From positions 23,566 to 87,565 of the forward strand of contig JAGOKF010000003.1 of NCBI GenBank assembly GCA_017994695.1: a stretch of 64,000 nt of DNA, in the 5' to 3' direction. The notes below the pieces were generated by a model that did no database searches, was not told the DNA's origin, and saw nothing but the letters and a program-made list of their open reading frames with translations. Each line of letters starts with the position of its first letter. The stretch's first letter is position 1. This DNA comes from Myxococcota bacterium (GTDB lineage Bacteria; Myxococcota_A; UBA9042; DTJE01). The position numbers and the translations under genes are program-made. This document shows positions 33,422 through 42,460 of this stretch, piece by piece.

Positions 33422-34506
33422 GGCAGAGACTCCACCAGGGTCTGGACCCGGGTCCGCTGGCCTCCGGTGAGGCGCTTCTGGCGGTCCAGTTCCAGGACCA
33501 GCGACGGGATGCCCGCCTCCCGAAGGGCGCTTGCGAGCCCCGGTGCCTCGAAGGCGCAGGGGTCGCAGAACTTCTGGTGCAGCAGGATCGCGGCCCGGGC
33601 CCCGGCGTCCCGGGCCCGGGTCGCGACGGCGGTCGGGCGATCGGGCACCAGCCGCTCGGGACTGTGCCAGGGTCGATCCACCAGGCTCGAGGCGATGGAC
33701 TGCACCAGGTCCTGGGCCTCCAGGGCCACCCTCCGGCTCGCCTCCCGGGTCGCCGTGTTCGTGTCGTCGGCCACCACCCGCAACCCGAGGGATTCGAGGT
33801 CCTCGATCACCTCCAGGGAGGGCACGGACTCCCCCGAGAGGATCACCGGCACGCCACCGGCCTCGGGCAGGATCGGTTCCGCCGGAAAGGCCGCGAGCCA
33901 CTCGGCCGGGTCCATCGCCTGGGCCGCCAGGGCCGCTCCGTAGGCCGGCACGGCCGAGAAGGACCCCGCGGCGAGCCCCTCGAAACAGGCCAGGATCCGC
34001 TTCCGGACCTCCTGCCGATCCCGGGCCGACCGGTCCAGCCGGGTGAGGTCCAGCGGCACTCCAAGGCGCTCCCGGATCTCCTCGCAGAAGGCCACCAGGG
34101 CCCGGCCCGCCTGGGTCCGGGCCGCCGCCCCGTCCACCCGGATCGGCAGGCGCAGGTGCGCCGTCGCCAGGTCGGGCCGGGCCACCGACAGCATGCCCGG
34201 CACCGCGGTGATCCCGTCGCAGCCGCTGGCCGTGGCCACCAGTCCCGCCGGCAGGTCCCCGGACAGCAGCGCCTCCAGGGCCGACCGGACAAAGGAACAG
34301 GCGTAGGCCTGCATCACGCCATCCGCCCGGGGGAAATCCTCGGCGACCGGCCCCCACCGGACCGCGCACAGCCCGAAGGCATCCAGGATCTCCATCGGGA
34401 CGTAGGACGAGAGGGCGACGGCCAGCGGACGCCCCTCCCGATCCATCCGGGCCCTCGCCTCCGCGACCGGGTCCCTGGCCACCTCCAGCAGGCGTTCCCA
34501 TCCCAT
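33418..34506 (-). CDS. 2-hydroxyacyl-CoA dehydratase subunit
   Basis: A 362-residue second subunit of the same family with Cys70 (YACSFVRSALE), Cys96 (ATASGCDGIT) and the C-terminal pair in KFCDPCAFEAP. ATG 34506 is chosen because GGGAGGTG precedes it; the longer frame upstream is GC-rich noise. It is the first gene of the three-gene operon, and its stop overlaps the next start. Together the genes predict dehydration of a 2-hydroxyacyl-CoA, as in amino-acid fermentation. Confidence 0.88.
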   Translation of the reverse strand: MGWERLLEVARDPVAEARARMDREGRPLAVALSSYVPMEILDAFGLCAVRWGPVAEDFPRADGVMQAYACSFVRSALEALLSGDLPAGLVATASGCDGITAVPGMLSVARPDLATAHLRLPIRVDGAAARTQAGRALVAFCEEIRERLGVPLDLTRLDRSARDRQEVRKRILACFEGLAAGSFSAVPAYGAALAAQAMDPAEWLAAFPAEPILPEAGGVPVILSGESVPSLEVIEDLESLGLRVVADDTNTATREASRRVALEAQDLVQSIASSLVDRPWHSPERLVPDRPTAVATRARDAGARAAILLHQKFCDPCAFEAPGLASALREAGIPSLVLELDRQKRLTGGQRTRVQTLVESLP

Positions 34507-34703
34507 CGTGGCACCTCCCGCGCCAGAGTATCCCACAGGCCTTCCGGAATCCCTACCATCGTAAAAGGCGGCCCCTGGCCGGCCGGGCAGGTCCGCCCAT
34601 TCGGCACCGGCCGAGGCTTCCGGGGTCGAGAGAGCAGCCCCCCGGCGCGGCATGTCCCCCGACCACCAGCAACTCCCTGTCTCGCCTTCCGCAGGGCGGC
34701 CAC

Positions 34704-34732
34704 TTGACGGGACGGCGGGCTGCCGCTAGACT
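34704..34732 (+). promoter_or_regulatory. promoter of tRNA-Ala
   Basis: TTGACG (34704-34709), 17-base spacer, TAGACT (34727-34732), 39 bases before the tRNA. Confidence 0.78.
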
Positions 34733-34771
34733 TCGACCGCTTTGGACGGCGGTATCGCCACCGCGAGCCTC

Positions 34772-34844
34772 GGGGCTGTAGCTCAGTTGGGAGAGCGCAC
34801 GGTTCGCATCCGTGAGGTCGGGGGTTCGAATCCCCCTAGCTCCA
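34772..34844 (+). tRNA. tRNA-Ala (anticodon CGC)
   Basis: Cloverleaf with acceptor GGGGCTG/TAGCTCC (two G-T pairs), discriminator A, D arm GCTC/GAGC and anticodon arm CACGG-TTCGCAT-CCGTG, reading CGC. CCA is not encoded. It stands alone and faces the convergent hydrolase gene, whose stop lies 15 bases away. Confidence 0.92.
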
Positions 34845-34858
34845 CCGCCCCGCCTTCA

Positions 34859-36313
34859 TCACTCCGTGACGCTCAGGAACTCGATCTCCTCGCCGTACTC
34901 GGCACCGGCCTCGGCGGTCAGCCAGGCGTCGGATCCGGGGCTGTTGCGCAGGATGCGGTTGAGGATCCCGATCGAGTACTGGCGGATCGCCCGGTGGGCC
35001 TCCCGCCAGTCCCAGTTCATCTCCCCGCAGCCGTCGGTCAGGGCGTTCTTGGCGTCGTCGTATCCCAGTTCCTCGGCCACCTGGAGCAGGTTCAGCCGGC
35101 AGAGGTCCGAGAAGGTGAAATGCCCTCCCCGCTTGAGGTCCAGGAACCACTTGGGCGCCCCCAGGGTGTCCCAGGGGTCCTTGAAGGCCTGGTGAAATTC
35201 CAGGGTCCGGTCCATCTCCCCGCCCTGGATCATCGTGGGCAGATGCCAATCGGGGCCGTAGATGCCCAGGGCCCCCAGCAGGTAGCCCGCCGGCGCCTGG
35301 GGCACGATGACCTTCACCCGGGGGTCCATTTCCGCCCAGCCGTTCTCGTCGGAGGGATAGGCGGCGGCGAAGCAGGTGTAGCCCCCGAAGGAGTGCCCAG
35401 TGATCCCGACGTTGTCGGTCTGGATGGTCTTGTAGAAGTCGCTGGCGGGATCGGCGTCCCAGCGCTCCATCTGGCCCATCAGGAACTGGAGATCCTTCGG
35501 CCGGGCCATCGCCGAGTCGGCCAGGTGGGTCCCCGAGTACCCGGAGGCCAGCAGGTCGTAGAGGGTGTTCTTTTCGTGGTCCGGCGCGACCACGATGTAG
35601 CCGTGGGAGGCCAGGGGCACGGTGTAGAAGATGCTCTGGTACCGGATGCCGAAGGCCCCGTGGGAGAAGAGCACCAGGGGGAAGCGCCCGTCGCCGTGGC
35701 GCACGGGGGCGTCCAGCACCGCGTCCACCGGGAACGTCCCGATGTCCACGTCGATCTCGTCCAGCAGGTGGGCGAACTCGGGCAGTTTTCGGATGTCCTC
35801 CCGGATGTCGTAGGCGAACTTCGGGTGGGAGTCGTAGTACTCCCGGGTGGTCGGATACCAGATCTCGGTGACGAGGGTCCTGGGGGTGCCGTCGTAGTTC
35901 ACCTGGGAAGGGTCCGTGAAAACGACCCGCCGCAGGCCCACCGGGAACGGGCCGGGCACCCGGGGGTCCGGCGCGTGGTCCGGCCCCGCGGCGCAGAAGC
36001 CGTCCACGCACCCGGGCGTGGGACTCGGATCCCACTCGAATCCCACGTCCGCAACGGCATCGGCCCCGCCGTCGGAAAGGTCCCCGGGCCCCGGGTCCCC
36101 CTCGTCCGGGATGCCCGGATCGACCGGTCCAACGGCCTCCTCGTCCACGACCCCGGGGTCCCCCGGGACCTCCGCCGCATCCGGCAGGTCGGCGACGACA
36201 TCGGGTCCGCCTCCCGGGAGGTCCGATCCCGGGTCGTTGCCCGGGTCCGACCCCGAGGCACCGGATCCGCAGGCCAGCAGGACCCCCATCAATCCCCAGG
36301 CAAGCCGCTTCAT
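34859..36313 (-). CDS. lipoprotein alpha/beta hydrolase (PAF-acetylhydrolase-like)
   Basis: A 484-residue lipoprotein (lipobox LLAC, Cys16) with an Asp/Gly/Pro-rich linker of about 90 residues, then an alpha/beta hydrolase domain. The nucleophile elbow is GHSFGG (Ser about 308), with later GGEMDRTLEF and RGGHFTF as likely Asp and His. The oxyanion segment VLFSHGAFG resembles platelet-activating-factor acetylhydrolase and dienelactone hydrolase types. Probably an exported esterase or phospholipase; the neighbouring FadL porin supports a lipid substrate. Confidence 0.82.
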   Translation of the reverse strand: MKRLAWGLMGVLLACGSGASGSDPGNDPGSDLPGGGPDVVADLPDAAEVPGDPGVVDEEAVGPVDPGIPDEGDPGPGDLSDGGADAVADVGFEWDPSPTPGCVDGFCAAGPDHAPDPRVPGPFPVGLRRVVFTDPSQVNYDGTPRTLVTEIWYPTTREYYDSHPKFAYDIREDIRKLPEFAHLLDEIDVDIGTFPVDAVLDAPVRHGDGRFPLVLFSHGAFGIRYQSIFYTVPLASHGYIVVAPDHEKNTLYDLLASGYSGTHLADSAMARPKDLQFLMGQMERWDADPASDFYKTIQTDNVGITGHSFGGYTCFAAAYPSDENGWAEMDPRVKVIVPQAPAGYLLGALGIYGPDWHLPTMIQGGEMDRTLEFHQAFKDPWDTLGAPKWFLDLKRGGHFTFSDLCRLNLLQVAEELGYDDAKNALTDGCGEMNWDWREAHRAIRQYSIGILNRILRNSPGSDAWLTAEAGAEYGEEIEFLSVTE

Positions 36314-36424
36314 GGGACCTCCTCCTCGAACCGCCTGGGGGATTGTAAAGCCTTCCGCCGATGCCGTCCGCGTCAAATGCCTCCTTGGACCTCTGGCGGG
36401 AATGCCCGGCCCCGGAACGCCTGG

Positions 36425-37702
36425 TCAGTTCGCCCGGGGCTTGGGGTCCCAGTGGTAGCCCACGGTGAAGATGATGTCGTTGGTGAGGTTCCGGAACGTG
36501 CCTCCCATCGGGGCTCCGTCGCTGGTCCTCGCCTTCCGCGGGAGGTTGAAGACGGGCATGTAGGCGAGGTCCAGGTACACCCCGGACCACTGGGTGCCCA
36601 GGCTGATGCAGGGCATCAGGCGATGGTTGTCCGGCAGGGACGGGTCCACCGTGCTGTCGGGAACCGGGTTCTGGTCCCACAGGAACCCGGCCCGGACGGC
36701 CAGGTGGTCGTTCAGGCCGACCCACTCCATGCCCAGGCGCAACTGCACCGTGTCCTTCCACTTCTTCTCCGTGGACAGGGACATCTGCCTCTGTCCCGGC
36801 CCTACGATGATCCCCTCGGAGAGCCGGAATTCCAGCCGGTCGTAGGAGGACCACTGGACCCACTGGGCGTCCAGTTCCAGGGACAGGTCCTTCCGGGGCC
36901 AGAAGCGCACGCCCCCCATCACGATGTTCGGAAGGTCCAGCTTCCCCCGGAAATGCTGGTCCGGGAACTGCCCCTGGAAGGCCTTGCCGACATCGAAGTC
37001 CACCGTCCCGTTGGAGGCCGAGATCCGGATGCCCGACCGCCAGGCCAGGCCCAGCCGGACCCAGGGGGCGGGCTGGTAGGAGACCCCCAGGTTCACCCCG
37101 TACCCCCAGGCGGACCCCCGGAGGTCCACGGTGTTGGCCGCCGTGTCCCCCGGGGCCGGCTGGCCCAGGTTCAGTCCCTGGAGCACCCGGAAGGACCCGT
37201 GCACCGCGTTGAACCCCACCGCGATGGCGAACCCGTGGATGGGCCCGAAGGACAGGTTCGGGTTGATGTTGAAGGTCTGGAGCCCCGACTCGATGGCGAC
37301 CGTCCGCCCTTCCCAGTCCGAGGGCCAGACGCTCTTCAGGCCGAAGGCGGTGAACTCCCCCACCCCCACGGCCAGCCAGTCGTTCACCTTGTAGGAGGCG
37401 AAGAAGTACGGCACGAAGATGGGCGGGGTGGCGTTCGTGGTCTTCTGCCCCTGGGGGTTCTCGTAGGACCCGTGGATGAAGTAGGTGGTCCCGGTGAACT
37501 CCAGTTGCAGCCCCCGGGAGAACGACAGGTTGGCGGCGTTCTGGAACTGGGTCGAGGGACGTCCCCCGGCGGCGACCAGCGCCCCGGCCTGGCCCGTCCC
37601 GGCCGCGGACATCTCCTGGATGTAGAACCCGTTGGCCCCGGCCAGGGAGGGCGCCAGCACCAGCAGGAATCCGGCCAGTCTTGCCACATGTCGGGTCTTC
37701 AT
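36425..37702 (-). CDS. FadL-family outer-membrane transporter
   Basis: A 425-residue outer-membrane barrel for hydrophobic substrates. The mature N terminus NGFYIQEMSAAGTGQAGALVA is the FadL/OMPP1 signature, followed by NAANLSF. The chain ends in alternating strands. The start ATG 37702 overlaps the stop of the lipase-like lipoprotein gene (ATGA), so uptake and the surface lipoprotein are translated together. Fatty acids are the expected substrate. Confidence 0.9.
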   Translation of the reverse strand: MKTRHVARLAGFLLVLAPSLAGANGFYIQEMSAAGTGQAGALVAAGGRPSTQFQNAANLSFSRGLQLEFTGTTYFIHGSYENPQGQKTTNATPPIFVPYFFASYKVNDWLAVGVGEFTAFGLKSVWPSDWEGRTVAIESGLQTFNINPNLSFGPIHGFAIAVGFNAVHGSFRVLQGLNLGQPAPGDTAANTVDLRGSAWGYGVNLGVSYQPAPWVRLGLAWRSGIRISASNGTVDFDVGKAFQGQFPDQHFRGKLDLPNIVMGGVRFWPRKDLSLELDAQWVQWSSYDRLEFRLSEGIIVGPGQRQMSLSTEKKWKDTVQLRLGMEWVGLNDHLAVRAGFLWDQNPVPDSTVDPSLPDNHRLMPCISLGTQWSGVYLDLAYMPVFNLPRKARTSDGAPMGGTFRNLTNDIIFTVGYHWDPKPRAN

Positions 37703-39432
37703 CGGCCACCTCCCTGCCCGCAGGTCCCGGTGGTGAAGGTCCATGCCAGCACCACGTCCTCCCGCTCGGCGACCCGGTGATCGACGCCGGGCTCTCCCGG
37801 ACGACCGGGAAGCCCGTCGTCCCCGAGCACCAGCCAGTCCAGGTGGGGCTTCAGGTTCCGCCGCAACCCCTCCAGGTAGGCCAGGATCTTCAAGAGCGTC
37901 TCTTCGGCGGCGGCCAGCCCCTCCGGGGTGACCGGGTCCACCGCCCCGTTCAGGATCAGGGTGTCCAGGCGGCTGTCCAGGTAGGGCGAATTCCAGGCGA
38001 CTGGGGCGCCGTCCGATCCGAAGGTGACCAGGGGGGTGTCCAGGAAGGTCGCGCGGCCCCCGCCGGCGGGGACGTCCAGCCAGCCGGCCCGGACCGCCCC
38101 GAAATAGGACTGGTCCACGGCCGAACGGGTCCCGGCGGCGTTCCGCAACGCCGAGGTCACCACGGCCAGGTACAGGGTGGAGGGTTTCAGGGCCTCCTTG
38201 GGGGTGCCGCGGACCAGGGGAGCCTGTTCCCCCGTCACGGCGACCTCCAGGGGCACCTCCCGGTAGCGGTTCCCGGAGACCTCGAAGAGCAGCACCGCCT
38301 GCCTTGCCGACTCGGGCTGGATCGGCCGGTCCACCTGGAACTCCAGCACGTCCTGGCAGGAGGCCGCCGCGGGCGACATGGTGCCGGTGGCGGGGTCCAG
38401 GGAGTCCGCCGGGGTGGGCAGGATCGCCTGGGCCCCCAGGAAGGCCATGATCGGGTCGAAGAACAGGGCGACGGGATTCGTGGCGATGGTGAAGGAGAAG
38501 GCGGCGACCACGTGGGAGCGGTCCCAGTGCCCGGCCACGCCGGGAAGGGACTCCCACACCTGGAGCCCCCGGTCCGTGACCTGCCGGGCCACCTCCAGGG
38601 ACTGGGCCGCCGCCAGGTCCGTCACCAGGCCGCTCCGCACGCCGCCGTCGGGACCGATGTAGGTGGTCCCGGTGTCCGGGAACAGGGTCGGGGCGGACAT
38701 CAGCAGGAAGGGGGCGTCGGCGACCACCGGCAGGCCCTTCGTGGCCGGCGCCTCGGGGACGCCCCGGATTCCCCCGTCGGTCCAGCCGGTGGCGACCACC
38801 AGGTAGGTATGCCCGGGGGCGAAGTCCGCCGGGGGCTGCAGAGGCCCCGGAGAGGGCAGCCGGAGGTTCAGCACGTAGGGCATTCGGGGACTACCGGCCC
38901 AGTCGAACACCCGGAGGTACTCGTCGGGCTTCAGCACGACCGGCTGCTCGCCGGTGACGTCCAGGAACCAGAAGTTCGCCGTGGCGCCGTTGGTGCCGTC
39001 GTAGGGCACGAGGCTCCCGGGGTCCAGGGGACGGCTGAAGGGAATGGCCGGGGTGAAGGAGGGCAGGAAGCCGTCCAGGCGGTTCTGTCCCTTCACCAGG
39101 GCCTTGGTCAGCGGCGAGTCCTCCTGGACCGGATAGCCCAGGGCCTGGGCCCGGGCGGCCGCCGGGGCATCCCGGATCGGCAGCGCCATGCCGACGGGCG
39201 GCACCTCGGGCACGGGCAGCCCGGGGAAGGGATGCACCACCGACGCCTGGCGCACCGGGTTCAGCAGGTCGTTGGGAAGGGGAAGGACGCCCCAGTCCGG
39301 GTTCACGATCAGCACCGGATGGGGCTGGGCGTCATACCCGTACTGGACGGGCGGGTCGAGGGTCGCCTCGGAACAGGCCAGGCACAGGATGCAGCAAACC
39401 AGTGATCCGGACGCGGATCGCCATGGGCCCAT
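37699..39432 (-). CDS. lipoprotein resembling the N-terminal part of VolA-type surface lipases
   Basis: A 577-residue lipoprotein (lipobox CLAC, Cys20). The N terminus has WGVLPLPNDLL, like the PLPNDL motif of bacterial virulence-factor lipases. The remainder consists of beta-rich segments with DGFLPSFTPAIPFSRPLD. No GxSxG lipase elbow is seen, so the catalytic domain seems absent or supplied by the neighbouring hydrolase. In Vibrio, VolA sits beside FadL and feeds it with fatty acids; the same adjacency is present here. ATG 39432 follows GGAGGGAGGGG. Confidence 0.75.
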   Translation of the reverse strand: MGPWRSASGSLVCCILCLACSEATLDPPVQYGYDAQPHPVLIVNPDWGVLPLPNDLLNPVRQASVVHPFPGLPVPEVPPVGMALPIRDAPAAARAQALGYPVQEDSPLTKALVKGQNRLDGFLPSFTPAIPFSRPLDPGSLVPYDGTNGATANFWFLDVTGEQPVVLKPDEYLRVFDWAGSPRMPYVLNLRLPSPGPLQPPADFAPGHTYLVVATGWTDGGIRGVPEAPATKGLPVVADAPFLLMSAPTLFPDTGTTYIGPDGGVRSGLVTDLAAAQSLEVARQVTDRGLQVWESLPGVAGHWDRSHVVAAFSFTIATNPVALFFDPIMAFLGAQAILPTPADSLDPATGTMSPAAASCQDVLEFQVDRPIQPESARQAVLLFEVSGNRYREVPLEVAVTGEQAPLVRGTPKEALKPSTLYLAVVTSALRNAAGTRSAVDQSYFGAVRAGWLDVPAGGGRATFLDTPLVTFGSDGAPVAWNSPYLDSRLDTLILNGAVDPVTPEGLAAAEETLLKILAYLEGLRRNLKPHLDWLVLGDDGLPGRPGEPGVDHRVAEREDVVLAWTFTTGTCGQGGGR

Positions 39433-39459
39433 GTCCCCTCCCTCCTGGATGGTCCCTTC

Positions 39460-39488
39460 CCTATACTCCGCAAGCCCCCGGGCGTCAA
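39460..39488 (-). promoter_or_regulatory. promoter of the lipase-like/FadL operon
   Basis: Minus-strand TTGACG (39483-39488), 17-base spacer, TATAGG (39460-39465), 27 bases before ATG 39432. Confidence 0.78.
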
Positions 39489-39677
39489 CGAGATCCCCGC
39501 CCCCGGGGCCGACCCGGCGCGGCTCCCGACGGCCGGATCCTCCCGGGACATCCGGAGGTCCGGCAGCCGGAAGACCTGGTTCGGAAGCCGCCGGCGGCCC
39601 GCCCGGCAGCGGATCGCCTTCCCGACCGGGGCCGGTTGTGGCAGCATTGCCCCCGCGCCGCGCCTCCCGGAGGACTC

Positions 39678-41504
39678 ATGCGACGGTTCCGTTCCGTTCT
39701 GTGGCCGATCCTGGCGGGCCTCGTCACCGCATGTTCGGGCAGTTCCGACCCGGGGCAGGACCTCCCGGTCGACTCGTCCGGGGACCTCCTCGAGACCGGC
39801 GATTCCGCCCCGGAAACGGACGTCCCCGCGGCCTGCGGAAACGGGGCCTGCGAGGCGACCGAGTCCTGCCGATCCTGCCCCGGCGACTGTCCCTGCCGCT
39901 GCGGCGACGGGCTGTGCACGTTCGGGGAGTTCCCGGCCCGGTGCCCGGAGGACTGCCCCGAGGATCCCCTGGCGGCGACGCCGCCCATGGGCTGGAACTC
40001 CTGGAACCGCTTCGCCTGCGACATCGACGAGGACCTGGTCCTCCAGACCGCCGAGGCGATGGCCCGAAGCGGCCTCCGGGATGCGGGGTATCGCTACCTG
40101 AACCTCGACGACTGCTGGCAGGCGGGCCGGCTCCCCGACGGCACGATCCTGGAGGACCCCCGGTTTCCCTCGGGCATGGAGGCCCTGGCCCGGCAGGTCC
40201 ATGACGCCGGACTGCTCTTCGGCGTGTACACCTGCGCCGGGACGATGACCTGCCAGCAGAGGCCGGGGTCCTACGGCTTCGAGGCCAAAGACATCGCGAC
40301 CTACGCCTCCTGGGGCGTGGACTACGTGAAGGTGGACTGGTGCTTCACCGACGGCCTCTCGGCCCGGGACCGCTACCCGGTCTTCCAGCGGGCCATCGAC
40401 GACCTGGCTCCCCGGCGGCCCATCGTGCTGTCGATCTGCGAGTGGGGGAAGTCCGAGCCTTGGATCTGGGCTCCCGAACAGGGCGTCGGCCAGTTGTGGC
40501 GCACTTCCGGGGACATCGCGAATTCCTGGTTCAGCGTGCTGGTCAACGCCGAGCGGGCCATTCCGCTCGCGGCCTACGCCGGTCCGGGACGCTGGAACGA
40601 CCCGGACATGCTGGAGGTGGGCAACGGGGCCCTGACTCCCGACATGTCCCGGGCCCACATGGGCCTCTGGGCGATGATGTCCGCCCCGCTGATCCTCGGA
40701 AACGACCTGCGGACCATGGACGACGAGACCCGGGCGATCCTGACCCAACCGGAGGTGATCGCCATCGACCAGGACCCCGACGGGCTGCCCGCGGTGCGCC
40801 TGGAGATGGGGCCTCCCCAGGTGCTGGCCCGGCCCCTGGCCCGGGACGGCCTGCGAGCGGTGCTGCTGCTGAACCCCTTCGCCGAGGAATCCCACGAGGG
40901 AACGGTGACCTTCCGGGACCTGGGCCTCGCCCCGGGCCTGGTGGAGGTCCGGGACGTCTGGGCGGATGGGTCCCTGGGGCGCTTCGACGGATCCATCCGC
41001 CTGGAGGTCGGCCCAGAGTCCTCCCGCCTGCTGCTGGTCCAGGGACGGGAACCCGATCCGCCCTCCGGGGTCTGGTCCCTGGCGGAGACGCCCTGGCGCC
41101 ACGAGGCCTTCGAGGCCGTGGCGGCCCGGAGGAACCGGTCCGCCGCGGGAAACGATCCCCTGCTGGCCCCGCCCATTCGCCTCGCGGGGCAGACCCATCC
41201 CCGGGGCATCGGGGTCCGGGCCCCCTCGGTGATCCAGGTCCACCTGGGAGGGCGATGCGACCGTTTCACGGCCCGGGTCGGAGTGGACGACGAGGCCCCC
41301 GGGGAGGCCTCGGTGGTCTTCCAGGTCTTCCGGGATCGCACGAAGGCCTGGGCCTCCCCCATCCTCCGGAAGGGATCCGCCCCCCTGGACGTCGATCTCG
41401 ACCTGTCGGACGCCTGGACCCTGACCCTGCAGGTCACCGCCGCCGGGGATTCCCCGAAGGGGGACGTCGCGGACTGGGCGGAGGTCTCCCTCCGCTGCCT
41501 CTGA
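39678..41504 (+). CDS. GH27 alpha-galactosidase lipoprotein
   Basis: A 608-residue lipoprotein (lipobox TAC, Cys19) with a Cys-rich segment at about residues 53-93, then a family GH27 (beta/alpha)8 barrel beginning PPMGWNSWN. The nucleophile is Asp220 in YVKVDWC and the acid/base Asp279 in WRTSGDI; GPGRWNDPDMLEVGNG is also diagnostic. The C-terminal 140 residues look like an NPCBM carbohydrate-binding module. It removes terminal alpha-galactose at the cell surface or in the periplasm. A lone gene, not in a sugar-utilisation cluster. ATG 39678 follows GGAGG. Confidence 0.92.
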   Translation: MRRFRSVLWPILAGLVTACSGSSDPGQDLPVDSSGDLLETGDSAPETDVPAACGNGACEATESCRSCPGDCPCRCGDGLCTFGEFPARCPEDCPEDPLAATPPMGWNSWNRFACDIDEDLVLQTAEAMARSGLRDAGYRYLNLDDCWQAGRLPDGTILEDPRFPSGMEALARQVHDAGLLFGVYTCAGTMTCQQRPGSYGFEAKDIATYASWGVDYVKVDWCFTDGLSARDRYPVFQRAIDDLAPRRPIVLSICEWGKSEPWIWAPEQGVGQLWRTSGDIANSWFSVLVNAERAIPLAAYAGPGRWNDPDMLEVGNGALTPDMSRAHMGLWAMMSAPLILGNDLRTMDDETRAILTQPEVIAIDQDPDGLPAVRLEMGPPQVLARPLARDGLRAVLLLNPFAEESHEGTVTFRDLGLAPGLVEVRDVWADGSLGRFDGSIRLEVGPESSRLLLVQGREPDPPSGVWSLAETPWRHEAFEAVAARRNRSAAGNDPLLAPPIRLAGQTHPRGIGVRAPSVIQVHLGGRCDRFTARVGVDDEAPGEASVVFQVFRDRTKAWASPILRKGSAPLDVDLDLSDAWTLTLQVTAAGDSPKGDVADWAEVSLRCL

Positions 41505-41520
41505 ACCGTGGGCCCGGAGG

Positions 41521-42378
41521 CTACCGGTAGAGGGCCTGGGCCAGGCGTTCCCGCCACCGCTCGGCGAGGTCGCTCCGGGGACCCACGGCCTCGAAGACCT
41601 CCAGCATGGCCTTCCGGGCGCCGTCGTCCCGGAAGGACCGGTGGTGCACGACCAGGTGCAACAGGTGCTCCAGGGCCTCTTCGTACCTCTTCCGGGCGGC
41701 CAGGGCCATCGCCAGGCGGTACCGGGGGTCCGGGTCCTCGGGGCGGGATCGGACCTCGGCCTCCAGCGCTTCGCAGTCCCCGGTCCCCTGGCCCGTCAGG
41801 GACAAGCGGAGATCCGCCAGTTCCGTGGCCCATTCCTGCCGCCCCTGAGGGTCCAAATCCTCCAGCAGGTCCCGGGCCTCCTGGACCCGGCCCTGCCGCA
41901 GGGCCGCCCGGGCCAGTCCGATCCGGGCCCCGGGGTGCCGGGAGTCCTGGTCCAGCGCCGCCCGATAGAGGGTCTCGGCCCGGTCCAGGCGCCCCTCGCT
42001 CTCCTCCCGCCGTCCCTCTGCCCACAGTCGGTCCGCCTCGCTGGGCAGGAACCGGCGCAGCCACCGGCGCACCTCGCCCTCGGGCAACGCCCCGGTGAAC
42101 TCGTCCACCAGGCGCCCGTCCACGAAGGCCTTCACCGCCGGGATGCCCTGGACGCGGTAGCGCTGGGGAGTCAACGGGTTCCGGTCGGTGTCCATCTTGG
42201 CCAGCACCCACCGGCCCTGCCCCTCCCGGAGCAGCTTTTCCAGCACCGGCCCCAGGGCCCGACACGGAGCGCACCAGGGAGCCCAGAAGTCCACCACCAC
42301 CGGGATCTCCCGGGATCGCTGAAGGACGTCCTGTTCGAAGGTCCGGTCGGTCGTCTCGATCAGCCAGGGATTCTCCAT
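41521..42378 (-). CDS. thioredoxin-fold co-chaperone CnoX/YbbN
   Basis: A 285-residue cytoplasmic protein with an N-terminal thioredoxin domain carrying a full WCAPC active site (Cys36, Cys39), followed by tetratricopeptide repeats to the C terminus. This is the plan of CnoX (YbbN), a holdase that protects proteins during oxidative stress. E. coli CnoX lacks the second active-site Cys, while here both are present, so it can also act as a redox enzyme. It faces the convergent galactosidase gene with 16 bases between. Confidence 0.85.
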   Translation of the reverse strand: MENPWLIETTDRTFEQDVLQRSREIPVVVDFWAPWCAPCRALGPVLEKLLREGQGRWVLAKMDTDRNPLTPQRYRVQGIPAVKAFVDGRLVDEFTGALPEGEVRRWLRRFLPSEADRLWAEGRREESEGRLDRAETLYRAALDQDSRHPGARIGLARAALRQGRVQEARDLLEDLDPQGRQEWATELADLRLSLTGQGTGDCEALEAEVRSRPEDPDPRYRLAMALAARKRYEEALEHLLHLVVHHRSFRDDGARKAMLEVFEAVGPRSDLAERWRERLAQALYR

Positions 42379-42460
42379 CGGCCCACCTCCGGCACCCCAG
42401 GATGGGCATGACCGCCCTCGGAATCAAGGCCGGTGCGGAAAGAGGCCTGGCCTGTGGGGG

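Noticed and set aside
31464..34506. Class I benzoyl-CoA reductase
   Set aside because: That enzyme needs two activase-type and two catalytic subunits in an aromatic gene cluster; only one activase and no aromatic genes are here.
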